Source of the DNA: Otis tarda
Lineage: Eukaryota; Chordata; Aves; Otidiformes; Otididae
Direction of reading: 5' to 3'
DNA: 64,000 nt
NCBI GenBank assembly: GCA_026413225.1
Contig: CM048554.1
Location: 8,758,001 to 8,822,000, forward strand
The notes beneath the pieces were generated by a model. The model saw nothing but the letters and a program-made list of their open reading frames with translations. It was not told the origin of the DNA and made no database searches. The translations under genes and the position numbers were made by a program. Below are positions 21,468-32,210 of the stretch, piece by piece; the stretch's first letter is position 1, and every line of letters starts with the position of its first letter.

Positions 21468-22920
21468 TAGAATCATAGAATAGTTAGGGTTGTAAGGGAC
21501 CTTCAAAGGTCATATAGTCTAAACCCTCTGCAAGAAGCAGGGACATCTCCAACTAGATCAAGTTGATGAGAGCCTCACCCAACCTGGCCTTGAATGTTTC
21601 CAGGGATGGGGCATCGTCCACTTCTCTGAGCAACCTGTGCCACAGTTCCACCACCCTCATTGTAAAAAATGTCTTCCTTATATCCACTCTAAATCTACCT
21701 CCCTCGCTTTTAAAACCATTACCCTTGTCCTATTGCAACAGGCCCTGCTGAAGAGTTTCTCTGTGTTTTCCCTGTAGGCCCCCTTGAGGGCTGCTATAAG
21801 GTCTCCCCAGAGCCTCCTCTTCTCCAGGCTGAACAGCCCCAACTCTCTCAGACTATCCTCATAGGAGAGGTGCTCCAGCCCTCTGATCATCTTTGTGGCC
21901 CTCCTCTGGACCCTTTCCAACTAGTCCATGTCCTTCTTGTGTTGGGAACTCCAACTACTCCAACTACTCCAACTACTCCAACTACTGGACGCAGTACTCC
22001 AGGTGGGGTCTCACCAGGGCAGAGTAGAGGGGCAGAATCACCTCCCTCGACCTGCTGGCCACACTCCTCTTGATGCAGCCCAGGATGCGGTTGGCCTGCA
22101 AGGGCACACTGCCAGCTCACATTGAGTTTCTCGTCCACCAGTACCCCCAAGTTCTTTTCCTCAGAGCTGCTGCCAATCCATTCTCCTCCCAGCCCATATT
22201 TATGCTTGGGATTGCCCTGACACCAGTGCAGGCCCTTGCACTTGGCCTGGTTGAACTTCATGAGGTTGGCATGGGCCCACCTCTCCAGCCTGTCAAGGTC
22301 CCTCTGGATGGCATCCCTTCCCTCCAGTGTGTCAATGGCACCACACAGCTTGATGTCGTCGGCAAACTTGCTGAGGGTGCACTTTATCCCACCATCCATG
22401 TCGCCAACAAAGATGTTAAACAGGGCCAGGCCCAACACGGACTCCTGAGGAACGCCACTTGTCACCGGTCCCCACTTGAACATTGAGCCGTTGACCACTA
22501 CTCTCTGAGTGCAGCTGTCCAGCCAATTCCTTATCCATTGAGTGGTCCATCCACCAAACCCCTGCCTCTCTAGTTTAGAGAGAAGGATCTCATGTGGGAC
22601 AGTGTCAAATGCCTTGCACAAGTCCAAGTAGATGATATCTGTTGCTCTTCCCTTGTCCATTGATGCTGTCACCCCATCACTGAAGACCACTAAATTAGTC
22701 AGGCAAGATCTGCCCTTGGTGAAGCCATGTTGGCTGTCACCAATCACCTCCTTGCTCTCCATGTGCCTTAGCATGGTTTCCAGGAGAATCTGCTCCATGA
22801 CCTTGCCAGGTACAGAGGTGAGGCTGACTGGCCTGTAGTTCCACGGGTCTTCCTTGCTCCCCTTTTTAAAAATGAAGGTTTTGTTTACCCCTCTTCCAGT
22901 CATCGGGTACCTCACCAGAC
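21468..22920 (-). mobile_element. CR1 LINE copy with 9-bp tandem expansion
   Basis: Minus-strand 5'-truncated CR1, 3' tail at the left (ATAGAATCATAGAATAG). It belongs to the group with GCAACAGGCCCTGCTGAAGAG, unlike copies A/B, which have ATCACAACAGGCCCTACTGA. It contains a 9-bp tandem repeat (AACTACTCC) at 21953-21986 where other copies have a single CTCCAGAACTGG-like word, and an 8-bp deletion near 22097 (TTGGCCTGCAAGGG) that breaks the frame. The right end fades near CACCAGAC (22920). Confidence 0.93.
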
Positions 22921-23014
22921 TTAGTATTACTTGGAGAAAATGGACAAACACTTTTCTTCCTGAAACACCTAGGTTTTGTAAACATAGCAATGGTGTCATA
23001 TCAGTAACTTGCAA
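21887..23014 (-). pseudogene. CR1 ORF2 RT fragment in a 375-codon chimeric frame
   Basis: Longest open frame in the window. Residues 1 to about 40 come from non-CR1 DNA to the right of the element. Homology starts near [20 protein letters not shown] (residues 47-66), a typical RT entry motif, then [10 protein letters not shown] (129-138), SGVPQES (186-192) and FADD (217-220). The box-B glycine of PQG is replaced by Glu. From about residue 290 the frame is shifted by the 8-bp deletion and reads through the 9-bp repeat as a GVV run. It is a fossil enzyme fragment, not a host gene; the start Met lies outside the element. Confidence 0.88.
21953..21986 (+). repeat. Minisatellite AACTACTCC x 3.8
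   Basis: Four near-perfect 9-bp units inside the CR1 at 21468-22920. Probably arose by slippage from the CTCCAAGAACTGG region. Likely length-polymorphic. Confidence 0.9.
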
Positions 23015-23083
23015 AAGGTGTTATAACCGGGATGCTACTCTGTGCATATTGGACCCCAGGGCAAGGGTCTATCCTCTTCTGCC
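22921..23083. other. Spacer between CR1 and LTR 4
   Basis: Unique sequence; supplies the first residues of the chimeric 375-codon frame and the CTGCC target duplication at 23079-23083. Confidence 0.5.
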
Positions 23084-24185
23084 TGTTGTAGTTCAGCCTC
23101 AGTCGGGGCCAGAGTATGCAGTCTCTCTCTCTCTCTCCCCCCACCCTCTGAGAGAATAGGGGGAGATAATATAAGAAAAAAGGCTCGAGGTTTGAGATAA
23201 GGATGGGGAGAAATCCTTAAAATTACCGTTACGGGCAAAACAGACTCAGCTTGGGGAAAACTATTCATTTATTACTAAAACTAGCAGGAGAATGAGACAG
23301 AGAACAAGATAACCTCCCCCCACCCTCCCTCTTCCCAGGCTTAACATTATCTCTACTACCTTCCCCTCCCCGAGGGGCACAGAGGGGAAGAGGGAATAGG
23401 GGTTGCGGTCAGTTCATCACACATTGTTTCTCGCCGCTGCTTCATCGTCAGGGGAAGAACTTCTTGCATTCCTCCCCTGCTCCAGCGTGGGGTCCCTCCC
23501 ACAGGCTACAGTTCTTTGTGAAACTGCTCTGGCATGGGCAATTTCTTCCATGGGGTGCAGTCCCTCCAGAACGGCTGCCCCAGCGTGGGGTCCTCCACTG
23601 GTTGCATGTGGATCTCTGCCCCTCCATGGACTTCCCTGGGCTGCAGGGGGACAGCCTGGTCCACCATGGTCATCACCACAGGCTGCAGGGGAATCTTTGC
23701 CAGGAGCCACATTATTACTCCTCCCCCTCCTTCACTGACCTTGGCGTCTGCAGCCATTCCTCTCACAAGAAGAATTCTTCACAACAGGCAGGCAGACGCC
23801 TCTCAGGATCTTTTTACATTTCATTCACATCTCATCTCCTCTCCACTTCTTGCAGCTGGACCAGGCCAAGTTGGGCCTAGTCGGCCACCTGGCAGGAGGC
23901 CAGAGGGTGAGGGCTACAAGGTCCACAAGGCTAGCACCTGCCTCTCTCTGCCCCCACTCAGCTCCTTCACATCTTCTCTTTTTTTTTTGTGTGTTTTCCC
24001 CTTCTTAAATACATTATCACAGAGGCGTTATCAGGGAACATTCTGCTACCAATCGGCTCGGCCTTGGCCAGCAGCAAGTCTGCCCTGGGCCCGGCCAAGT
24101 CCACTGAACAAAGGGGAGCGACTTCTACCAGTTTCCTACAGAAGTTACCACTGCAGCCCCCCCTTCACTAAACAAAACCACAACA
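23084..24185 (-). mobile_element. Solo LTR 4 of the 1.1-kb ERV family (older copy)
   Basis: Ends TGTTGTAG...CCACAACA. The flanks are CTGCC (23079-23083) and CTGTC (24186-24190), a 5-bp duplication with one change. It diverges more from LTR 1 and LTR 3 than they do from each other and lacks part of the GC-rich middle. TATA-like complement at 24004-24011; poly(A) complement at 23278-23283. No internal genes. Confidence 0.9.
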
Positions 24186-27100
24186 CTGTCCACACAGATC
24201 TACATGTAGAAACATGCACTATTTATTACAGCTTCATATACTTTACATAAAAACAGACACTGGAAGGTTTTTCTGTTTACCCTTTTGCATGGCTAGAACC
24301 CCTTACCAATACAGGAAAAGAGGAATAAGAATTTGGGCATTAGTATGAACAAATAGTATGTGGAGATATGCTTTGCGAATCTCAAAGCAATGATTGTATC
24401 TTGTTTTGACAGCTTTGTTATATCAGTGGGACCTTAGCCTGGATATTAAGACCATTGTGTTTTATTGTCATACATTTGAAGTTGGAACTACTCACAGTTA
24501 AAATATCCCCATTCTTTTGAGCCCACTGAGGCTTTCATAATCAAAGTTCATTGTGTTCAGAAAATTCAGGCATGTCCTCAAAGGCTTCTCTGCCCTCCCA
24601 GGTATGCATGGGAATCGTGCAGGTAGAAAAAAGGTAGAAAGCTATGCATGCCTGGGATATGGGGCAGAGAGGAGCAGAGTGGCTAAACGGAAAGCTCTCA
24701 AGATGAGTGTTGCCATGGAAACTATTTCCTTTCCTCTGTGTGTGCAGTGGTATGCTGGACATTTACTCTCCCTAAAAAGCTCTTAAGTTAATAAAAGAAG
24801 GGGCACAACACTTGAAGTTACTACATATGCTGAAGAAGCAGCATCTGATACCTCATTATGTGCCTCTGTAGTCAAAGAGGGTTTGCATGGCAGGATTCCT
24901 CCTCATAACCCAGGTGCTAGCTTATTTGCCACAGAAATCTTAAAGTTCCTACGCACTTTATATAGACATTTTAATTCACTTTTTTTTTTTGTCTTGCACC
25001 TCAGGGACACAAGACACAGAGTGTGTGTGTAAGAAGGCAGTGGAAGTAGAGGTGAGGAGCCTCTGGGTGGATTGCCAGTCATAAACGTCCCTCCTGGAGA
25101 TGTCCAGGCCTTGCGACAGGGCAAGTCAGTGTGTCATAGAGCTGGACAGAGAGGACCTATATCCCACCTCAGAGTGGCAAGAAAGAGACAGAGACTTGAG
25201 TTTGCATTCTGCGTCCTGCAGGACACATACACTGAAGTGTAAGTGATTAATATTTATACCTATAGCTCTTTGATCAGATTTCCTGCTCTTATTTTGCTAA
25301 TTTTGTAGGTGCTGGAAGGTGGTCTGTTTTTATGAACTAATGTCTGTTGGTTTCAGGCATGTAAATATACCTGAAAAGACTCTCAATTCTGGGGTTTGTT
25401 TGTTCTACCTACAGAGTACTACATGCTGTATTTGTATTTTGCTTTCCTGAATTTGTCTTTGAATCTTTTTAAATGATTGATCATTTTTTTCTTGTTGAGG
25501 CTTAAGTCTTGTTCTTTCTTCTCCTTCTGTTAAAGAAAATATCAAAGTGACCAATCATTATTTCTGTCTACAAAGCTGGAATAGCACTTGCACTTTTCTA
25601 ATGTTGTGTGGCATGCCTTCTTTGGTTTAATCTGATGCAGATTAAAAAAAAAATCAGACTGAAAACATGATTAAGTGTTGTGATCATACTGTACTTTCTA
25701 TGTTTACTGAACCTTTGGAGTTCCCCCTTTTAAAGACTTTAATTCTATAGGAAAAAAAAAAAGGAAGCTAGGAGTCTGAGAGAGGAATTGAATTCCAAAA
25801 GCTGGAATTCCAGGAGAAACTTTGGTTCTTGCATGCAGATCTTGTTAGTGTACTAGATTTACAAATCTTCACAACTTCTAGAGAGAATCACTTATTTTGG
25901 AATGTATTTCTTGGTTTCTGCTCCCTGTGTTTATGAAATGGAAATCTCATGCCTTTCTTTCATCACACTAGAGACAGTCAGTGTCTTTGCAGGATAAGGA
26001 AAAGATGTTTCTAACTAGTTTGCTTCATGCTAATGCTGCTTTCAAACATTGCTAATGATACAGCAATAGTTTCAAACCATCCTTTTGGTTTTTTGACTTT
26101 GTGTGCTTCCTTATTGCCTTCTGCAGTTAGCTTATTGCATTTAAACATACAAAGGAAAACAAAAGACCAGAATCCATTGATTTTAAAAACTTGGATTGCT
26201 CTGGGAACACAGCAATCCCAGTTTGGTGACTGACATTTACAATAAACCCCAATACATAAGTCTTAAAGTTCTCCCAGCACAGAGTAGGTGTAAATGAGAG
26301 AGGTGTGATAACTGTGAGATAATTTAGTCTGTTGGCACCCTTCTGTGATCTACATGAAAACTGTTATGAAATCTTCTAGTTGAATTTATATTAAAAAGTG
26401 GGGCTGTGGATATAAATTCAGAGAGTCTGTGTGTGAAAATTTAGGACCTATGTATTCCTTTAATAGGCATATACACTATTTATGGGTTGCCCTTGGGAAA
26501 CTCTGAAAGAGTAATAATTACTCACTGTTTCTGTATAATAAAGGATGTTTTTTTCTCCTTTATATACTGTATATTACGTCATTGTAGAATATATTTCAGA
26601 AAGCTAGTATTTTGATGCATTCACTGTAGTGAGGGTACAAAACTAATTAGCATGTGTTGACTTAATTGTTCTGGAGTGTGATAGGGGTTCAGATGGGAAC
26701 TTCAGCCATTGTTGATTGAAACGAGGTTAGATAACTGTTCTGGAAAAGTATAAAGCTTGCAAGATTGGATATTTAACACGGAGTTTTTCACTGTCTAGGG
26801 GAAGATAAGGTTATTATGTAAGAATGAATCTGCTGAGGAGAAGAAAGTGGCTAGTGTGCTACCATTGTGAAATGCAAAGATGTTTTTTAATAGAGGAAGC
26901 AGAAACAAAAACAGTTTTTGTCAGGGTGGAGGTTGCTGGGAGCTGTAAACGATGGCAGAGGCAGTTTTATTGTGTTCCTGTTTAATGATGCAGTGCATGA
27001 AAGGTAGTGCTGAATCAGAGCTACTCTGTAATCATTCATGAGGGTCAGGAAAAGGGTGTTCTCTGCAGTGGGAACATGCTGTGCCCGAGCTCCAGGGGGA

Positions 27101-28077
27101 ATGTTACTAGCCAATATATGAGTGTTCTTCCAGGGTGATGCTGCATAGGAAATGGAAAGAAGGGATAAAGAATTTGTTGCTCTTGGGGCTTGGGTTCCTG
27201 CTGAAAGGGATTTGAAAGAGACCATTTCATTGCACAAAGGTCTGTCTTCCCAGTGCAACTTGTTTACTTTAGAACACTGACAAATGCATATAAATAAACA
27301 TGCTGAAACAATATGTAGGCTATTCCCTTTTCTTTAGAATCCCAGATAAGGCATAATTCTGAGGAATTACCTTAGCTTTCAATAGCTTTCATGAATTGGA
27401 AATCCAGACACACACACAAAAAAACATCGGCTGTGGCTTTACATCTGCCTAGCCACAGGCCCTTGTAGTATTTGTCGTCATTAAAAGGAATGCAAATGAT
27501 GTAAGTGTAGTGGCAATAGCTAAGAAAACTACACTGGGCAAACTTTACATGGAGGAAAAATAGATGGACAAAAATGCTGTACTATTAGAAGTCACAAAGA
27601 GAAGTACTGAGGCTGATACTTTAAAGTCTTCAGAGTAGGGGTTTAGAAAAAGGAAACCATGCTGTCTCTGACAAGAAACTGTTCTGTGACCTTGCGTAAG
27701 TCTCAGTGTACACAAAAAACCTGAGTGATACAAATGTCTTCGCTGATATTTATATAGAAGACTGTATTTACTTACCCTTAAAGACTCCCATTGAGCTCTC
27801 ATCAAAGGAAAACTGAAAGATTTATCACTGCTGTACTCTGAGGAAATGTAGCTCAGTAAAATAATGGTAGAATTGGCTTTCTGAGTACTCACCTATGCAG
27901 AGTGACTAGATCAACCAAGTAAATGACACGGGAAATCAAGAGGCTAATGATTTGCTAACATTTACAGAAGAAAGCTTTCAGCAAGTGTTTTCTCTTTGGT
28001 AGAATTTCTTTTCAGTCAGGAAAGTTTTTCTGAGAGAAAAAGCATTCCTATTATCTGAATTCAAGGCTCTCATCTGA
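24186..28077. other. Unique AT-rich non-coding DNA
   Basis: About 3.9 kb without a recognised gene or RNA. There are short simple runs: (GT)n near 25020, an A-run near 25751, and (AC)n/A-run near 27408-27425. Reading frames at 26887-27258 and 27545-27892 (minus) have no recognisable domain. Confidence 0.55.
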
Positions 28078-28353
28078 ATCATAGAATCATTAGGGCTGGA
28101 AGGGACCTTTAAAGGTCATCTAGTCCAACCACCCTACAAGGAGCAGGGACATCCCCAACTAGATCAGGTTCCAGGGATGGGGCATCCACCACGTCTCTGG
28201 GCAACCTCTTCCAGTGTTCCATCACTAGCATTGTAAAAAAAAATTTCCTAATATCTAATCTAAATCTACCTCCCTCTATTTTAAAATCATTACCCCTTGT
28301 CCCATTGCAACGGGCCCTGCTGAAGAGTTTCTCCCCATCTTGCCTGTAGGCCC

Positions 28354-29085
28354 TGTCACGTTCCGATTTTGGATGAGAGGAAGGCCCCCTTGCATTCTAG
28401 CTGACCTCAGACAAGTCTGGGAGGCTAGGGGCGGCTGGACCAACCTCTCACACATCGGAGCGTGGTTTTGCTCGTATTCTCGGGAACAGAATTAAGACTC
28501 AAAACGGAGTCAAGCGCCAGGTAACTTTATTTACCTGAGAAAAAGTTCGCAAATGCAAGAGAAAAAAGAGAAAGAAAGGAAAGAGAGAGAAAAGAAAAGA
28601 AAAGAGTTTCAGTTTCAATAGCTACCACCATGGAGCTGCGGCGTCCCGACAGTCCAGTTCACTCAGTGGGGGAACGTTCCGTCCAATGTTGATTCCGTCG
28701 ATGTGTTGTTTCCTTGATGTTTTTTCCCCTTGACGTTTGTTCCCCTTTTCATGTTGGTTTCGTTGCATATTCATTGTATTCTAAGAGCTGGTTTGCCTAG
28801 CCATACCCCTCACCTGGCAGTGATATGCATGCCCATTACCGTCTCTGGGCCCCTCTGTTTTTTTCTTCGGCCTCGGGTTTGGGCTCATGCTGGGGGGTAG
28901 GGCTAGATATCTCAGAATCAGCTCTGCATTCAGGTCCGCAGGACAACAGGAGCTGGCTTGCAAGATAACAGGAGTTGGCTTGCAAGATAACACGAAGACT
29001 CTAGTAACTGAAGTTCCATTGTTTGGGGGGGGGTGGTTTGATAATTCAACAATGTTGAGACAAATTTTTGACACAGTCTTTTACA
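28354..29085 (-). mobile_element. Solo LTR (732 bp) of a different ERV family, nested in CR1
   Basis: Ends TGTCACGTTCC...CTTTTACA, flanked by a perfect 5-bp target duplication GGCCC (28349-28353 and 29086-29090). On the minus strand it reads TGTAAAAGACTGTGTC...GGAACGTGACA with an AATAAA signal (complement 28526-28531). It contains a purine-only stretch at about 28556-28607 (GAGAAA and AAAAGA runs). It also has a 22-bp tandem duplication near 28946-28993 (GGAGCTGGCTTGCAAGATAA type). No internal genes. Not related by eye to the 1.1-kb family. Confidence 0.92.
28526..28531 (-). terminator. Polyadenylation signal of the nested 732-bp LTR
   Basis: AATAAA on the minus strand within GGTAAATAAAGTTACC; gives the LTR orientation. 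Confidence 0.55.
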
Positions 29086-29300
29086 GGCCCCCTTTAGGTA
29101 CTGAAAGACTGCTATAAAGTCTCCCCAGAGCCTCCTCTTCGCCAGGCTGAACAGCCCCAACTCTCGCAGCCTGTCCTCATAGAAGAGGTGCTCCAGCCCT
29201 CTGATTATCTTCATGGCCCTCCTCTGGACCCTCTCCAGCTAGTCCATGTCCTTCTTATGAAGGCTTATGCTAGTCCAGAATGCAGTATTTGCTGGCTGAT

Positions 29301-30311
29301 TTTGTGGGGTTATCTTCCTCATGCTGTAGTATGAATTTTCATTGCAGTAATGGAGCACATGAGTAGGGTGAGCTGTGTATAGTGAAGGGCCATGGTATTT
29401 TGTGGAGTTCCCCTTGCTTATTGTGCAGAGAGGGAGAGTCAGAGAATATTCTGCTTCTGTAAATTAACCTTAGTGCAGTGGGATTTTTTTGGCACTGCTG
29501 TTACTGACTCTGCGTTAGTCAAGAGGTAGAGCTGGGCATCTGTTCTTAAGAGACTTGAATTTGTATTCTAGGGGAGGACAGGTGGTTTTTTGGAGAACAT
29601 TTTTTGGAGTGAGGGGATCACAACCTTAGTCCCCCTAGCAAAGGTCCTATGGTCTCCCTCTCTGCCCATAAAAACTTGTACAGTGGCACATATGCTAAGA
29701 GATGGGGTCAGAGAGAGACATGGGGTCAGACCTCCCCAGGAGGAGCAGGGATTTTAACTCAGACCACCCATCTCTCTGACAAATGGGAGCAGGGAACATG
29801 AACAGATGTGCATCTGCGTGCTATGTTACTAACTAATACTTCTCTCTAATGGCATTGTAAAGTAGCAGCAGTGTGTTATACATAAAAGACACTAGTTACC
29901 CCAGATTTTACTACCTGCCAGTGTCCTGTTATCCAGCTGTGTTAACAACAGAAAAGCATGATGGAGTTGACTTAAACACCATCTGGAGGCTAGTTTTATG
30001 ACCGCAAGACAGATATACAGAAGATAAAGCTTTCATGGCCATAAAGAATATTCAACAGCAGCCTAGTGAATAGCTTGCTAAAATCTTTGACATCCTAAAT
30101 ATATTTGAGGGAAGAAGACTGATAAAGTAGAATGGGTCATGGCTAAAATGCAGCCTTCCATGCAACATGTAAAAATCAATTTAAAAGCCTTTATAAGAAT
30201 TTGTCCCATGTTAGAAAGGCTAGGCTGAAACCTGTCACGAAGCAAGTTGTAGGGCTCTGAGTCAGATATATCCAAGGATATATATCTGCTACATGTAATA
30301 ATAGCATTTAG
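29301..30311. other. Unique non-coding DNA
   Basis: No gene recognised. A short tandem duplication of ATGGGGTCAGA lies near 29702-29728. Confidence 0.5.
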
Positions 30312-30490
30312 GATATTGTTCTGGTTTTGTTAGTGAGGGGGGGGCCTAAGGTAGTAGCTTCTGTAGGAAACTGCTAGAAGTTGCTCCCCTTTGTTCAGTG
30401 GACTCGGCCGGGCCTAGGGCGGACCCGCTGCTGGCAAAGGCCGAGCCAATTGGTAGCAGAAAGTCCCGTGATAACGCCTCTGCGATAACG

Positions 30491-30498
30491 TATTTAAG
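30491..30498 (+). promoter_or_regulatory. TATA-like box of LTR 5
   Basis: TATTTAAG about 175 bp from the LTR start, preceded by GATAACGCCTCTGCGATAACG. Same word and place as in the four sister copies. Confidence 0.6.
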
Positions 30499-31266
30499 AA
30501 GGGGAAAACAGGAAAAAAAAAAAGGAGAGAAGATGTGAAGCAGCTGAGCGGGGGGCAGAGAGGGGGAGGCGCGAGCCTTGTGGGCCTTGCAGGCCTCACC
30601 CTCTGGCCTCCCGCCGGGCAACCGACTGGGCCCAACTTGGCCCAGCCTGGCTGCAAGGAGTGGAGAGGAGATGAGAAGTGAACTAGATGTAAAAAGGATC
30701 CTGAGAGGCGTCTGCCAGCCTGTTGTGAGGAACGGCTGCAGACGCCAAGGTCAGTGAAGAAGGAGGGGGAGGAGTAATGTGGCTCCTGGCCAAGATTCCT
30801 CTGCAACTCGTGGTGAAGACCATGGTGGAGCGGGTTGTCCCCCTGCAGCGCATGGAGGTCCACGGAGGGGCAGAGATCCACCTGCAGCCCGTGGAGGACC
30901 CCACGCTGGAGCAGGTGGAGGCCTGAAGGAGGCTGTGGCCCATAGAGGGCCCGCTGGGACAGCTGTTCTAGAAGGACTGCACCCCGTGGAAGAGATGACC
31001 CACGCCGGAGCAGTTTCACGAAGGACTGTGGCCCGTGGGAGGGACCCCATGATGGAGCAGAGGAGGAATGTGAGGAGTTCTTCCCCCGATGATGACACAG
31101 CGGCATAAAACAGCGCGTGATGAACTGACCGCAACCCCCATTCCCTTTCCCCCCCGCCCCGTGCCGCTCGGGAGGGGAGGTAGTGTAGATAATGTTAAGC
31201 CCGGGAAGAGGGAGGGGTGGGGGGAGGTTATCTTGTTCCCTGTCTCATTCTCCTGCTAATTTTAGA

Positions 31267-31272
31267 AATAAA
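31267..31272 (+). terminator. Polyadenylation signal of LTR 5
   Basis: AATAAATGAATAG context, conserved in all five copies; about 770 bp downstream of the TATA-like word. Confidence 0.6.
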
Positions 31273-31459
31273 TGAATAGTTTTCCCCAAGTCGAGTCTGT
31301 TTTGCCCGTGACGGTAACTTTAAGGATCTCTCCCCGTCCTTATCTCAAACCTTGAGCCGTTTTTCCTATATCATCTCCTCCTATTCTCTCGGAGGGTGGG
31401 GGGAGCGAGAGAGAGACTGTGTAGTCTGGTCCCGATCGGGGCTGAACTACGACAGATAT

Positions 31460-32210
31460 CTGGGGAAATAAAGAACTACAATAATTCAGCTCCTAGAGGA
31501 ATATAGAAAAGAAGGTGCAGGAGGGGGAGGAAGAAAAGAAAAAGATGACATTTACTAGTAGCTTGACATCCTGTGTCCTGAGGGGCAATTCTTCCAGGCA
31601 ATGCCATGCAGATGATAAATTTATGCTTTGCAAACTATTTTAGACACTATTGTCCCTTTAAAGAAAGATCTAATTCCAGGCATTTCCTTCCACACAAGTG
31701 CAGCTTGTGCAAATGAGGAAATCTTTTGGTTTTTTCAGTAGAACCTGGGGAGCTTGATTTGTAATTGGAACAAATGCAAGAGGGAATCCCTAAGGCTCAC
31801 TACACCAATTATTCAGTACAGTGCTTTCTCTGTTACCAAAATATCCATGTCTGAACTTTTCTGAATCTTGGGGAAGGGGCTGAGCATCTGCTCAGCAATG
31901 GTGGGAAGAGAAATATCCTGATGGTAAGGTTGTGTATGGTTGTGTCAGAGTCTGGAACACAGTTCTGCTTCTGTGGTAGGTTTCTAAGATGACTTCAGGC
32001 AGATTAATTGGTGCTCTTTGACTGACTTACCCTAATGCCAAACAGCAGTGATAAAGCCACTTTCCTCACAAGGGAATAATGAGTAATACTTTTTGAAGTA
32101 TTTAGATATGGTAAAGGTGACGAGTAGCAAAGAAAATAGATGGTTGCTGGTTTGAAATGCATTGCATGTAGTTTGTGTTTATTTAGCTGTGGTAAATGAG
32201 GTGTAGCATG
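31460..32210. other. Unique non-coding DNA
   Basis: No recognised feature apart from A/G-rich runs near 31505-31545. Confidence 0.45.

Larger units (their letters stand above)
28078..29300 (-). mobile_element. CR1 copy split by a nested LTR
   Basis: CR1 minus-strand sequence at 28078-28353 resumes at 29086 and fades near 29300. Without the LTR the halves join at CTGTAGGCCC/CCTTTAGGTACTG, as in uninterrupted copies. The left half lacks about 35 bp around GATCAGGTTCCAGGG (the GCTCAGAGCCTCATCCAGCC part). It belongs to the CCCTGCTGAAGAG group. Coding remnants are short and broken. Confidence 0.93.
30317..31454 (+). mobile_element. Solo LTR 5 of the 1.1-kb ERV family, opposite orientation
   Basis: Plus-strand copy: TGTTCTGGTTTTG...GGGCTGAACTACGACA with a perfect 5-bp target duplication GATAT (30312-30316, 31455-31459). 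TATA-like TATTTAAG at 30491-30498; AATAAA at 31267-31272. The transcribed part holds three related words, CAGCCCGTGGAGGACC (30885), ACCCCGTGGAAGAG (30981) and GGCCCGTGGGAGGGACC (30030 + 1000, i.e. 31030). Each is followed by a GGAGCAG word, so this GC-rich middle probably grew from a degenerate internal repeat. No viral genes nearby. Confidence 0.93.
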
